From Roseburia hominis A2-183 (lineage in GTDB: Bacteria > Bacillota > Clostridia > Lachnospirales > Lachnospiraceae), in NCBI RefSeq assembly GCF_000225345.1, contig NC_015977.1, positions 2,587,501-2,651,500 of the forward strand: a stretch of DNA of 64,000 bases. The letters run 5' to 3'. The notes under the pieces were generated by a model, which was given only the letters and a program-made list of their open reading frames with translations, did not search any database and was not told where the DNA came from. The translations under genes were made by a program, and so were the position numbers. Positions 26,688 to 35,867 of the stretch are shown here, piece by piece (positions within the stretch are counted from its first letter, which is position 1; every line of letters begins with the position of its first letter).

Positions 26688-27722
26688 TTACTTTCCGTCT
26701 TCTTTTACACACGATGTGATATCGATCATTCGGATATCCTTCTGTGCATAAAGACCTGTTTTCTTTACCACAAGTTCATCTGTAAGTGCCTCACCCGAAA
26801 GCCACTTTATAATCGCCTTCGGCAGATTAACGCCTGCCAGATGGGAAAACGGATATCCCCCGCCAAATCTCGCGTTGAGTTCAAGTACATAGACCGCATC
26901 TTCGGTCACAAACACATCCATATCCAGATTTCCGATATGTCCCAGCGCCTTGCCGACAGCAGTTCCTACCGATGCAATCCTCTCATCCGACAGCACTCTC
27001 GCACAGTCCGTCTCGCCCGAACGCATGGCGATCTTCTCACGCACGACCGTCAGCTGCCATGCTCCGTCCAGATCGTGGATCACATCCAGTCCGTGCTCCT
27101 GTCCATGGATCATCTCCTGGAACAGGACACATTCCTCCTCATCGAACGCTGATTCATACCGGAGATAGGAGCGGAAAATCTCCCGCGTGACCTTTTTGGT
27201 CAATACCTCGAGTTCCTCTGCATTCTCTGCCTGATAGATGGCGATCGATCCCATGCCCCAGCGCGGCTTGATGATGACCGGATAGGAAATCTCCCCCGCC
27301 TCCAGTGCAGCTTTCACATCCGAAAGATGCAGCCAGGTCTTCGGTGTCAGAAAACCGTTTTTCCTGCAGAACTGGTATGTCTCCCATTTATCGTTGCAGA
27401 TACGGATCACCTCCGGTGCGGACACAATCACCTTGATGCCTTCTTTTGCAAACTCTTCCCTGTGCTGTGCCAGCATATACAGATCCACGTCAAACAAGGA
27501 CAGTACCGCATCAATGTGGTTTTTTTTGCAGTAATCCAGCAAAAACGGAATATATGCCTCATCGTAAATCAGAGGGGTCACAACTGCATGATCTGCATAG
27601 TAAAAGCTCGGGGAAACCGGTGTGCTGTTTCCCACATGCACTTCCCCGATCCCCTCTAGTGCTTTCTTGAAGTATTCGACAAGATAACCGCGTCTTCCCG
27701 CGGATGTCAGTAATATATTCAT
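26688..27722 (-). CDS. ATP-grasp carboxylate-amine ligase-like protein
   Basis: A 344-residue protein with an N-terminal Rossmann-like domain (NILLTSAGRRGYLVEYF) and an ATP-grasp domain: YPVIIKPRWGMGSIAI near 155, the acidic GNLDMDVF and the metal-binding LELNARFGGGYPF near 295. The family couples ATP hydrolysis to joining a carboxylate with an amine or similar nucleophile. Four bases separate it from the PLP decarboxylase, suggesting that the amine product is its substrate, for example in amidation of a uronic acid or building an aminoacyl group. That link is inference; the fold assignment is secure. Confidence 0.83.
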   Translation of the reverse strand: MNILLTSAGRRGYLVEYFKKALEGIGEVHVGNSTPVSPSFYYADHAVVTPLIYDEAYIPFLLDYCKKNHIDAVLSLFDVDLYMLAQHREEFAKEGIKVIVSAPEVIRICNDKWETYQFCRKNGFLTPKTWLHLSDVKAALEAGEISYPVIIKPRWGMGSIAIYQAENAEELEVLTKKVTREIFRSYLRYESAFDEEECVLFQEMIHGQEHGLDVIHDLDGAWQLTVVREKIAMRSGETDCARVLSDERIASVGTAVGKALGHIGNLDMDVFVTEDAVYVLELNARFGGGYPFSHLAGVNLPKAIIKWLSGEALTDELVVKKTGLYAQKDIRMIDITSCVKEDGK

Positions 27723-27735
27723 CGCTCTGCCGTCC

Positions 27736-29076
27736 TTATCCTATAATCTCATCGTCCAAGGTACTCTTCTCGTCCGTACCGATCGACACCTCAATACAGC
27801 GCAGATCCGAACCCATAGCCTTGATTGCATGCCGTTTGCCGGCTGCAATGCTGACTGTCGCTCCTGCCATCAGATCTACTTCCACACCTTCTAAGATCAA
27901 TTTTCCCATTCCGGAGAGAACCGTGATTGTCTCTGTGTGGGACAGATGCCTGTGCTCCGGTGTCGTCTTGCCTGCAACAACCTTGATGCGCCTTGTCACA
28001 CTCTTAATGCCGTCATCCTCATCACTGTCGATCGTCTTGATCGTACCCCAGCGGCGCTCCTCATACTTTGAAGTGTCCGCAATGTTCGTCAGACAATCCT
28101 TGATATAGGAGCTCTGATGCTTGTCCGCCACCAGAATACCATCATGGGATGCTGCGATCACCATATTTTTCGCTCCCATCACAACCATCGGCACGCCGAG
28201 CACATTGATGGCATGGCTGTTCTCGCAGGTATCATCCCAGGTCACATCACCGATGCTGTTCTCCGGCATTTCCTCGGTCAGTGTATTCCATGTACCCAGA
28301 TCCTTCCACAGATCTGCATATTTAATCGCAACAATGCGCTCCCAGTGCTCTAACACCTCGTAGTCAAAACTTTTCTTCGGAAGCTTCTCATAATCAGTGA
28401 CCATCTGGTCATAATCCGTGCCAACACCATACTTTGTAAGCCAGCCGGCTGCCATGGATAACTGGAAACAAAACACACCACAGTTCCAGAGCGCCCCGTC
28501 TGCGACCAGTTTCTCCGCAGTTGCCTCATCCGGCTTCTCACGGAAGCCTTCGACCTTAAGCAGCTCCTGCCCACTCTTCTCCGGCACGATATAACCGTAT
28601 TTGGTTGATGGATACGTCGGCACACCGCCGAGCAGTCCAATCGTATTCTCTGTGGATGCAATATACTCTCCCAGACGCTTGATCCGGTCAAAAAACTCTC
28701 CTGTCGTGTACGGGTCGACCGGAAGAAATGCAACGACGTCATCCTCCTTCGCTCCCTTTTTAGACAAAAGATAAGCACAGGATAACATAACAGCCGGGAA
28801 AGTGTCACGGCGCATCGGCTCAACTGCCACCTCTGCAGCCCCGTCAAGCTGGCTCTCAATCAGCTCCACCTGTGCACTGCTCGCGCAGACGATCGTGTTG
28901 TCGGAAAGTCCCGCGGTCTTAAGCTGGCCAAACACACGCTGCAGCATCGAACACTTTTCTGCCGTCTCCTTTTGATTATCATGATTCATCAGCTTGATAT
29001 ACTGTTTGGAACATAAATCGTTGGACAATGGCCACAGACGCTTTCCGGAGCCGCCCGATAACAATACTATATACAT
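27736..29076 (-). CDS. manC: Mannose-1-phosphate guanylyltransferase
   Basis: A 446-residue cytoplasmic nucleotidyltransferase making GDP-mannose from GTP and mannose-1-phosphate. The N-terminal signature GGSGKRLWPLS is at residues 8-18, the second motif EGFREKP near 175 and NCGVF follow, and a C-terminal cupin stretch (TPEHRHLSHTETITVLSG) resembles the phosphomannose isomerase part of type II enzymes. It starts the GDP-L-fucose pathway completed by gmd and fcl immediately upstream. No phosphomannomutase gene is in the window. Confidence 0.92.
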   Translation of the reverse strand: MYIVLLSGGSGKRLWPLSNDLCSKQYIKLMNHDNQKETAEKCSMLQRVFGQLKTAGLSDNTIVCASSAQVELIESQLDGAAEVAVEPMRRDTFPAVMLSCAYLLSKKGAKEDDVVAFLPVDPYTTGEFFDRIKRLGEYIASTENTIGLLGGVPTYPSTKYGYIVPEKSGQELLKVEGFREKPDEATAEKLVADGALWNCGVFCFQLSMAAGWLTKYGVGTDYDQMVTDYEKLPKKSFDYEVLEHWERIVAIKYADLWKDLGTWNTLTEEMPENSIGDVTWDDTCENSHAINVLGVPMVVMGAKNMVIAASHDGILVADKHQSSYIKDCLTNIADTSKYEERRWGTIKTIDSDEDDGIKSVTRRIKVVAGKTTPEHRHLSHTETITVLSGMGKLILEGVEVDLMAGATVSIAAGKRHAIKAMGSDLRCIEVSIGTDEKSTLDDEIIG

Positions 29077-29089
29077 ATGGTTCTCCCCT

Positions 29090-30034
29090 CTAGCGCTCGG
29101 CTCTCATTGGATTATTCAGGAAATCATCGTATGCAAGGCGGATTCCATCCTCAAGCTCCGTCTTGTATTTCCAGCCGAGGCTCTCTAACTTGCTGACATC
29201 GAGAAGCTTTCTCGGTGTTCCGTCCGGCTTGCTCGGATCCCACTTGATCTCTCCGGTATAACCGATCACTTTTGCAACAAGCTCTGTGAGTTCTTTGATT
29301 GTAAGTTCTTTGCCGGTTCCAAGGTTGACCGTCTCATCACCACTGTAGTTGTTCATCAGGAATACACAAGCATCTGCAAGATCATCCACATACAAAAACT
29401 CACGCAGCGGCGTTCCGGTTCCCCAGCAGGTTACTTCTTTGGCTCCTGCCACCTTCGCCTCATGGAAACGGCGGATCAGCGCCGGAAGGACATGGCTGTG
29501 CTCCGGATGGTAGTTATCGTTCGGTCCGTAGAGGTTGGTCGGCATAACAGAAATATAATCGGTGCCGTACTGCTTATTCAAAAACTCACAATACTTTAAA
29601 CCGCTGATCTTTGCCAGTGCATATGCCTCGTTGGTCTTCTCCAGTTCTCCGGTCAGAAGACAGCTCTCCTTCATCGGCTGCGGGGCCATACGCGGGTAAA
29701 TGCAGGAAGATCCGAGAAACATCAGCTTCTTGCAGCCATTTTTCCATGCCTCATGGATCACGTTCATCTCCAGTGTCATATTCTCATACATAAAATCGGC
29801 AAGAGCTTCGCTGTTCGCCATGATACCGCCAACCTTTGCCGCTGCAAGGAAGACATACTCCGGCTTCTCTTTTGCAAAAAATTCCTCCACATCATCCTGG
29901 CGGCAGAGGTTCAACTCCTTGTGTGTCCGGGTAATGATGTTGTGATAGCCTTCCTTCTCAAGCTGGCGCACGATCGCCGAGCCAACCATTCCTCTGTGCC
30001 CTGCCACGTATATTTTTGCATCTTTTTCCATCAT
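29090..30034 (-). CDS. fcl: GDP-L-fucose synthase
   Basis: A 314-residue short-chain dehydrogenase/reductase family enzyme that epimerises and reduces GDP-4-keto-6-deoxymannose to GDP-L-fucose with NADPH. It shows AGHRGMVG near residue 11, the catalytic Ser in GSSCIYP near 109, and YxxxK (Tyr138, Lys142). The start at 30034 is the first of two tandem ATGs after AAGGAG; an 18-residue upstream extension was rejected because it crosses the intercistronic hairpin. It lies directly downstream of gmd and upstream of manC, forming a complete GDP-mannose to GDP-fucose module. Confidence 0.95.
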   Translation of the reverse strand: MMEKDAKIYVAGHRGMVGSAIVRQLEKEGYHNIITRTHKELNLCRQDDVEEFFAKEKPEYVFLAAAKVGGIMANSEALADFMYENMTLEMNVIHEAWKNGCKKLMFLGSSCIYPRMAPQPMKESCLLTGELEKTNEAYALAKISGLKYCEFLNKQYGTDYISVMPTNLYGPNDNYHPEHSHVLPALIRRFHEAKVAGAKEVTCWGTGTPLREFLYVDDLADACVFLMNNYSGDETVNLGTGKELTIKELTELVAKVIGYTGEIKWDPSKPDGTPRKLLDVSKLESLGWKYKTELEDGIRLAYDDFLNNPMRAER

Positions 30035-30060
30035 AATCTTTCTCTCCTTTTTACCACAAC

Positions 30061-30098
30061 TTGGCGTGCCCCGGCAGAATCCTGCCATGGCACGCCAA
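30061..30098 (-). other. Intercistronic hairpin between gmd and fcl
   Basis: TTGGCGTGCC (30061-30070) pairs with GGCACGCCAA (30089-30098), and GGCAG/CTGCC pair inside. There is no T tract on the minus strand after it, so it is more likely a processing or partial attenuation site between the two cotranscribed genes than a full terminator. Confidence 0.6.
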
Positions 30099-30122
30099 AT
30101 ACTGTATCGTCATACATTTGTT

Positions 30123-31157
30123 TTAGTTTTCTTTTGCCACAAGCTCCATGTCATGCTTTACCATGATCTTTACCAGCTCCTCGAATGTTGTCTTGGTCGG
30201 ATTCCAGCCAAGCTCGGTCTTTGCCTTGGTTGGATCTCCCCACAGGTTGACAACGTCCGTCGGGCGGTAGAACTCCTTGGATACCTCAATGACTACCTTG
30301 CCGGTTGCCTTGTCGATACCGACCTCATCCATGCCCTCTCCCTGGAACTCCAGTTCAATGCCAGCCTCGCGGAATGCATACTCACAGAATTCTCTTACGG
30401 AATGCTGTACACCGGTCGCGATCACGAAATCCTCCGGCTTCTCATGCTGTAAGATCAGCCACATGCACTCTACATAATCCTTTGCATAACCCCAGTCACG
30501 TAAGGAAGACAGATTGCCAAGATACAGCTTGTCCTGCTTGCCCTGCGCGATTCTTGCTGCAGCCAGAGAAATCTTTCTGGTAACAAATGTCTCACCGCGG
30601 CGCTCGGACTCATGATTGAACAAGATACCGCTGCAGCAGAACATGTTGTATGCTTCGCGGTACTCCTTTACGATCCAGTAGCCATACTGCTTTGCCACTG
30701 CATACGGGCTGTACGGGTGGAACGGTGTCGTCTCGCGCTGCGGAACTTCCTCTACCTTTCCGTATAACTCGGATGTGGATGCCTGATAGATACGGCAGGT
30801 CTTCTCCAGACCACAGAGACGGACTGCCTCTAAAACGCGGAGCACACCAGTTGCAACTACATCTGCCGTGTATTCCGGCACATCAAAGCTGACACCTACA
30901 TGGCTCTGTGCTGCCAGGTTGTAGATCTCATCCGGCTTAATCATGCCCACTAAGCGCATGATGCTCATGGAATCGGACAGATCGCCGTAGTGTACATGGA
31001 AGTTCGGGTTGCTCTCCAAATGGTCGATACGCTCTCTCTTCTCTGTGGAAGAACGGCGTACCATACCATGTACCTCATACCCCTTCTCTAACAAAAACTC
31101 TGCAAGGTAGCTTCCGTCCTGTCCGGTCACACCTGTGATCAATGCTTTTTTACTCAT
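30123..31157 (-). CDS. gmd: GDP-mannose 4,6-dehydratase
   Basis: A 344-residue extended SDR enzyme converting GDP-mannose to GDP-4-keto-6-deoxymannose. The NADP motif is GVTGQDGSY at residues 9-17. The catalytic elements are Thr/Glu in STSELYG (near 128-133) and Tyr152/Lys156 in YAVAK. The NHESERRG stretch that binds substrate is present near residue 183. AAGGAGAA precedes the ATG. It is the first gene of the fucose operon and is divergent from the AraC regulator across about 150 bp. Confidence 0.96.
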   Translation of the reverse strand: MSKKALITGVTGQDGSYLAEFLLEKGYEVHGMVRRSSTEKRERIDHLESNPNFHVHYGDLSDSMSIMRLVGMIKPDEIYNLAAQSHVGVSFDVPEYTADVVATGVLRVLEAVRLCGLEKTCRIYQASTSELYGKVEEVPQRETTPFHPYSPYAVAKQYGYWIVKEYREAYNMFCCSGILFNHESERRGETFVTRKISLAAARIAQGKQDKLYLGNLSSLRDWGYAKDYVECMWLILQHEKPEDFVIATGVQHSVREFCEYAFREAGIELEFQGEGMDEVGIDKATGKVVIEVSKEFYRPTDVVNLWGDPTKAKTELGWNPTKTTFEELVKIMVKHDMELVAKEN

Positions 31158-31251
31158 CTAGATTCTCCTTTTTCTTTGTTCTATGATTATTTTGCTAATA
31201 TGCGCGTTGAAAGCCGTTACTAAGAATAATCTAATCCACGTTTTTTTTCCA

Positions 31252-31280
31252 TTGAATATCTTGCCCAAAAATAGTATTAT
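31252..31280 (+). promoter_or_regulatory. Candidate promoter of the AraC-type regulator
   Basis: TTGAAT (31252-31257), a 17-bp spacer and TATTAT (31275-31280) lie 31 bp before the ATG at 31312. The region up to 31157 is shared with the divergent gmd gene and could hold regulator binding sites. Confidence 0.5.
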
Positions 31281-31311
31281 ATTGCTATACACAAAAATTA
31301 GGAGAATACAG

Positions 31312-32238
31312 ATGCGGGACTCTTTTTTTGAAAAATATAAGACCTCCGAGGTCACCAACACCAGACGTGTCATCAATACCCCTTCTTCTTTTATTAAAAG
31401 CAACTTTCTCTACATCCAGGAGGCCGGTTACTTAAAAAGTCTGCGGCCGCACTTAAGCCGGCGGAGCGGTCTCTCCTCCTACCTCTTTCTGATCGTACTC
31501 TCCGGCAGCGGCAGTGTCTCCTACCGGGATACCGCAGGCTCCCACCTTTTTCCTGCATCCGACAGCCCCCAGGACGCCAAACATCCTCTGACCCGCGTCG
31601 CTGCCCGTGCCGGCGACTGCTTTTTTTTAGATTGCAGTGGCGAATACACCCACATCAGCAGTGAGGCGGACCCCTGGGAGCTTCTGTGGATCCATTTTTA
31701 CGGTCCAAACGCAGCCGCATACTACAGCTGTTTCCGCGAGCAGCACGACTGGCATTTTAAAAGCAGCCACCTCGCAGAACTCACCTCCACAATCCAGAAC
31801 GTAATTACGCTGCATGAAGAAAAGACGGACGATGCCGACCTTCTGACTGCCGCACAGATCGTATCCATCCTCACCACCTTATGCACAGATGCGCCACGCG
31901 AGTCCGCCGATGACTCCCCGCTGTCCGTCAAGCTTAAGGATATTCTTCGCTATCTCAACGAACACTATACCGAAAATATCTCCCTCGATCAGCTTGCCGA
32001 CCAGTTCTATATCAGCAAGTACTATCTTTCCAGGGAGTTCAAAAAAGAATTCGGAACAACGATCATCCAGTATCTGCTGACAAAAAAAATCACCAATGCC
32101 AAAGAGCTGCTCCGTTACAGCAACGATTCCATTGAAACCATCGCACAGCACTGTGGCATTGATGACGCCAGTTACTTTAATAAAGTTTTTAAAAAAATCG
32201 AAGGATGCACCGCTTCAGAGTACCGCAGACGGTGGTAA
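31312..32238 (+). CDS. AraC-family transcriptional regulator
   Basis: A 308-residue regulator. The N-terminal part resembles an AraC cupin ligand-binding domain (GDCFFLDCSGEYTHIS, WELLWIHFYG). The C-terminal 100 residues contain the two helix-turn-helix motifs: ISLDQLADQFYISKYYLSREFKKEF and SIETIAQHCGIDDASYFNKVFKK can be read with the spacing typical for AraC. The ATG at 31312 follows AGGAGA. It is the only regulator inside the fucose region and is divergent from gmd, so control of the polysaccharide operon by a sugar signal is plausible. Its last 50 bp overlap the end of the convergent acyltransferase gene. Confidence 0.9.
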   Translation: MRDSFFEKYKTSEVTNTRRVINTPSSFIKSNFLYIQEAGYLKSLRPHLSRRSGLSSYLFLIVLSGSGSVSYRDTAGSHLFPASDSPQDAKHPLTRVAARAGDCFFLDCSGEYTHISSEADPWELLWIHFYGPNAAAYYSCFREQHDWHFKSSHLAELTSTIQNVITLHEEKTDDADLLTAAQIVSILTTLCTDAPRESADDSPLSVKLKDILRYLNEHYTENISLDQLADQFYISKYYLSREFKKEFGTTIIQYLLTKKITNAKELLRYSNDSIETIAQHCGIDDASYFNKVFKKIEGCTASEYRRRW

Positions 32239-33241
32239 GTCCCCGGTATTCCAGATCTGCAAGCTTTTCCTCTGCCCGCCCGAGCAGGAGTACACGCAGT
32301 TCATCGATCACGGTTCCCATGGCAAGCAGCAGGAAGCATACCCCAAAGAGGATCAGCTCATGCCAGTTGCTCTCCCTCCACGCCAGATAGTCGAACATGT
32401 ACGCCGTGACCACTCCGCGGAGCGTCCACTCCATCGTAAAGACCGCCGGAACATGCGTTGCCAGACGGTTGACCACCTTACTGCGAAAATGCAGATCCTT
32501 AAAAAGCAGGAACAGGCACACCGAAGCTGCGATCGTAAAGAGCGTATTGTCACGCGAAAACCGATTCTGCACCGTACCACTCACCACATACAGTGCCCCG
32601 TTTAATGCAATACAGACTGCCATGATGGCAACATACGCCGTGATGAGTTTTTTCCGGCTGTACACCTTTTTATCCTGATACAGGCGGATATACCGCCCGA
32701 TCAGGTACAACAGGGTCATATTGACGATTCCCTTTCCGCCATCCTGTGTGATATCGAAAAAGAGAAATGTCGTGATACCCGAAAAGATCACTAACATCAG
32801 CACAAGCATCCTGCGGAAGGTCTCCTTCTCCAGCTTTTCCACAAATTCGTTTAAGAACGGACTTAAAATCGCCAGTGCAAAGTAGCAGGTAAAATACCAG
32901 GAATTGCGGCCAATGACCGGAAGTACATAGGAGAGAATCTGTTCCATTCCATACTCTGCGGCATCTCCCCACGCAAAGCGCAGCGCAAGACCGGTCCAGC
33001 AGTAAAAGATCAGCATCAGATCCAGCTGCAGGAGTTTTTTAGGTTTGAACCGGATCCCGAAATATCCTGAAATCAGGATAAAGACCGGAACCCCGACATT
33101 TCCGATTGTCTCAATCACAATACACAGCCAGGCACTCAGCGAATTATTTACATAACTGCTCGCCCCATGCATCCAGAAGATCAGGAACAATCCGATGATG
33201 CGCAAAAGCTCCAGACCTGAATCTCTTTCCTTTTTCTCCAT
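32189..33241 (-). CDS. Acyltransferase 3-like membrane O-acyltransferase
   Basis: A 350-residue protein with about ten helices, starting with SGLELLRIIGLFLIFWMHG and continuing with VPVFILISGYFGIRF. It is paralogous to the plus-strand protein at 37752 (shared SGYFGIRF and DAGKGIVNMTLLYLIGRYIRL-like stretch). The family acetylates surface glycans; the acceptor is unknown. The start at 33241 follows GAGGAAGGT. The coding region overlaps the 3' end of the AraC gene tail-to-tail for 50 bp, so the two transcripts are complementary at their ends. Confidence 0.85.
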   Translation of the reverse strand: MEKKERDSGLELLRIIGLFLIFWMHGASSYVNNSLSAWLCIVIETIGNVGVPVFILISGYFGIRFKPKKLLQLDLMLIFYCWTGLALRFAWGDAAEYGMEQILSYVLPVIGRNSWYFTCYFALAILSPFLNEFVEKLEKETFRRMLVLMLVIFSGITTFLFFDITQDGGKGIVNMTLLYLIGRYIRLYQDKKVYSRKKLITAYVAIMAVCIALNGALYVVSGTVQNRFSRDNTLFTIAASVCLFLLFKDLHFRSKVVNRLATHVPAVFTMEWTLRGVVTAYMFDYLAWRESNWHELILFGVCFLLLAMGTVIDELRVLLLGRAEEKLADLEYRGLTTVCGTLKRCILRFF

Positions 33242-33242
33242 G

Positions 33243-34268
33243 CTACCTTCCTCTCTTCTTTTTGACCCACGACACACCCACACCAAACAGCAGGGAGCCG
33301 CAGACCGCTGCGCCAACGCGCACTGCTACATAAATCCACTCCGCCACTCCTGTCAGTTCCTGTACCGGGATGACATGCGACGCGATTACCTCAAACATCT
33401 CAAGACCGAACATATGCAGGCACATCAACTCGATCGTATGATTGCCAATGTATGCCAGACCGCTCCCTACCTTCGTGTGCCCGATCCATTTACAAAACCA
33501 GATACATAAGGTTGATCCGGTCAGCGAGATTACAAGAAAAAAAGGTACGCTGAAACTGTCAAACCGTCCATACTCGCGGATGGACATATTTAATCTGCCG
33601 TTGAATACAACCGTTCCCACATAGACTGCCAGTGTCACAAAAATCCACAGTAGATTCCATTTTCTCTCAAAAAACTCATATCTGCGCATCCACGCTCCCA
33701 CCAGCATGAGCAGTGCCGCAACCGGCACAATATCCATACTCCACGGAAGAAGAATGGGCAGTTCGTTTAATGCCATCGTCACGGCAACGAGCACGACCGA
33801 TGTGACCGCCATTGTCTTTGCACTTGCAAGGCACTTGTCTGCGATCAGATAAAACAGCAGGCAGGTCACAAAAAATGCAGTCAGATACCACATCGCTCCG
33901 TTGGCAATATCCAACAGATAGACATTCTCTGTGTGCGTTGCATTTTTGTACAAGCAGAACCTCGAATAAAAAATGCCAAACAGCGACTGTTTCATCTCTC
34001 CCATATCCCGGCGGATCAGGGCATACGCGCACCACAGCAGTGCACTGTAACCAAAATAAGGCACAAGAAGGCGTTTTGCCTTGCGCCGGATATTGTCCCC
34101 GTAACTCCGCCCAGGCTTATAAATATAGCCCGAGATGATGAAAAAGATCTGGATATAGTAAAAAATCAGAAAACTGCTGAGTCCGTGCGCATGTGAGATC
34201 ATGACCAACAGCAATGCCAGCCCCCGTGCCACATCCATGTATTGGTACTTTGCCTTCGCCTCTGTCAT
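33243..34268 (-). CDS. Acyltransferase 3 family protein (OafA/WecH-like)
   Basis: A 341-residue membrane protein with about ten helices, beginning YMDVARGLALLLVMISHAH with the conserved Arg and His, followed by IFFIISGYIYKPG. This is the acyltransferase 3 pattern of O-acetyltransferases for exopolysaccharides. The start is taken at 34268, where ATGA overlaps the stop of the WecG/TagA gene and AGGAGAG precedes it; the longer reading frame runs inside that gene. Its stop lies one base before the next acyltransferase start, so the two acyltransferases are translated as a pair. Confidence 0.87.
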   Translation of the reverse strand: MTEAKAKYQYMDVARGLALLLVMISHAHGLSSFLIFYYIQIFFIISGYIYKPGRSYGDNIRRKAKRLLVPYFGYSALLWCAYALIRRDMGEMKQSLFGIFYSRFCLYKNATHTENVYLLDIANGAMWYLTAFFVTCLLFYLIADKCLASAKTMAVTSVVLVAVTMALNELPILLPWSMDIVPVAALLMLVGAWMRRYEFFERKWNLLWIFVTLAVYVGTVVFNGRLNMSIREYGRFDSFSVPFFLVISLTGSTLCIWFCKWIGHTKVGSGLAYIGNHTIELMCLHMFGLEMFEVIASHVIPVQELTGVAEWIYVAVRVGAAVCGSLLFGVGVSWVKKKRGR

Positions 34269-35017
34269 GACTTTTTCTCTCCTCTGCTCTTCTTCCCCCT
34301 TCCAAGTGTCAGCCGCAGGAACTTGAAATTTGTCACAAAATAACGTTTGAACAGACGCTTGGGATCCTGCATCAGACGGTATAACCACTCTAAGCTCAAC
34401 TTCTGCATCCACATCGGCGCGCGCCGGATCGTCCCGGCATAGTAGTCAAATCCGGCTCCCACACCGACCATGACGCCCTGCGTCAATCCCTGGTGCTCAA
34501 ACATGTAACGCTCCTGCTTGGGTGCGCCAAGCCCGATCCAGATGATATCTGCTCCCGACGCATTCATTGCCTCCACCTGCGCCGCATCCTCCTCCTTCGT
34601 CAGAGGGCGGTACGGCGGCGACACCATTCCTGCAATCTTAAGATGTGGATATTCTTTGGGAAGCTTCTCACGCAGTGTCCCGATCGTCGCCTCGCTCCCC
34701 CCGTAAAAATAGTGAGTCAGCCCATTGTCTCTCGCGAACAGTTCTCCCATCAGATCCGGTCCGGTCACACGTTCCGCCTCCGGGAATCCGTGCTTTTTTG
34801 AATAAAGAGACAGCGGTTTTCCATCCGGCAGGGCAAATGCGGCACCATTCTGCACTTTGCGATAGCTTTCATCCTCATATGCCGTTACCGTCGTGTGCAC
34901 ATTCGAGACGCAGATATATTTCCCGCGCAGTTCCTCCATGTGTTCCTCTATATAGCGAACCGTCTCTTCCATCGTCGTGACGGCAATCTCTGTTCCTAAT
35001 ATCGTACACGTTTTCAT
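34265..35017 (-). CDS. WecG/TagA/CpsF-family glycosyltransferase (GT26)
   Basis: A 250-residue cytoplasmic glycosyltransferase with the family landmarks VSNVHTTV, FALPDGKPLSLYSK, ERVTGPDLM, WIGLGAPKQE and GVGAGFDYYAGTIRRAP. Members add the second sugar, often N-acetylmannosamine or its uronic acid, to a lipid-linked first sugar (as TagA in wall teichoic acid and WecG in enterobacterial common antigen). Its presence alongside a WbaP-like priming enzyme suggests more than one lipid-linked repeat unit, or a teichoic-acid-type linkage. It lies 4 bp after the fucosyltransferase-like gene and overlaps the acyltransferase start. Confidence 0.92.
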   Translation of the reverse strand: MKTCTILGTEIAVTTMEETVRYIEEHMEELRGKYICVSNVHTTVTAYEDESYRKVQNGAAFALPDGKPLSLYSKKHGFPEAERVTGPDLMGELFARDNGLTHYFYGGSEATIGTLREKLPKEYPHLKIAGMVSPPYRPLTKEEDAAQVEAMNASGADIIWIGLGAPKQERYMFEHQGLTQGVMVGVGAGFDYYAGTIRRAPMWMQKLSLEWLYRLMQDPKRLFKRYFVTNFKFLRLTLGRGKKSRGEKKS

Positions 35018-35021
35018 TTTC

Positions 35022-35846
35022 TCAATCCTTTATCATCATCTCTAGCGGAATATTTCCCATGATCGAAGGGATCAGGCTGAACGTACTCCGGTAGCTTCCT
35101 ATGATCCTGCTACACTTTGACAGACACAGCATATCCACCAGGGCATCCTGTATGCCCTCCCTGGAATCACGGTCAAGTACCTTATTCTCGTAGATTACCA
35201 GACGCTCTGCGGGAAATGCCTGCTTTAACTCGTCCATGACCCTGGCATCGTCCGTCGTCACATAAAAATTGGCATCCTTTTCCTCTATCTCGCGCTTCAT
35301 CCGATCGGTAAACAACTCCAGCGGGCTGTTTGCGATCGCATCTGTGTGGTCGGTACGGCGGATGTGTACCCCCACCGTCCGCTCCTTTGTGATCTGGGCA
35401 AACACTTCTCTGCCACGCGCTTCCACCGCAGCGGAAGGCGTTAAGAACCTGAAGCTGTCCGGCGTGATCTCGCACAGATTTGTGTAGGATTTGATGTAGA
35501 TCCGGGACGTTTTCGCAATCTCCTGTTCCACACGCGCAAATCCACCCTCTTTTTTCCAGACCTCTACCTCATCACACTCCACAAACCGGTCTGCGCTGCC
35601 ACGGTATTTTTTCTTGACGGCATTGCCGCGCAGTGTCCCGGCAAAATCCTGCTTCCATCCACTCTCACTGATATTGATCACCTTAACCCCATCAAACAGG
35701 AACAGCTCCTCTGACCGGATCTGGCAGCCTATCTCGCTCTTCCAGATGACAAGCAGCTCCCTTCCCAGCTTCTCCGCCAATTCATACGCTGAAGTCAGTG
35801 CCAGCAGGCGGTTTCCCAGTCCTGCACATGGTTCTATGATTATCAT
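35022..35846 (-). CDS. Probable fucosyltransferase (O-FucT/NodZ-type HxRR motif)
   Basis: A 274-residue soluble protein. It starts IIIEPCAGLGNRLLAL, an acceptor/donor loop typical of the fucosyltransferase superfamily, and contains VGVHIRRTDHTDA, equivalent to the HxRRxD GDP-fucose-binding motif of alpha-1,6-fucosyltransferases and NodZ. IGSYRSTFSLIPSIMG near the C-terminus matches the third family motif. GDP-L-fucose is made by gmd-fcl a few kilobases downstream, which supports the donor assignment. Linkage and acceptor are unknown. Confidence 0.75.
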   Translation of the reverse strand: MIIIEPCAGLGNRLLALTSAYELAEKLGRELLVIWKSEIGCQIRSEELFLFDGVKVINISESGWKQDFAGTLRGNAVKKKYRGSADRFVECDEVEVWKKEGGFARVEQEIAKTSRIYIKSYTNLCEITPDSFRFLTPSAAVEARGREVFAQITKERTVGVHIRRTDHTDAIANSPLELFTDRMKREIEEKDANFYVTTDDARVMDELKQAFPAERLVIYENKVLDRDSREGIQDALVDMLCLSKCSRIIGSYRSTFSLIPSIMGNIPLEMMIKD

Positions 35847-35867
35847 GTTCGTTCCATCCCCTCCGGT

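Noticed and set aside
31158..31311. Riboswitch or leader RNA upstream of gmd
   Set aside because: The gap is short and AT-rich, with no convincing stem-loop series or T tract on the gmd strand.
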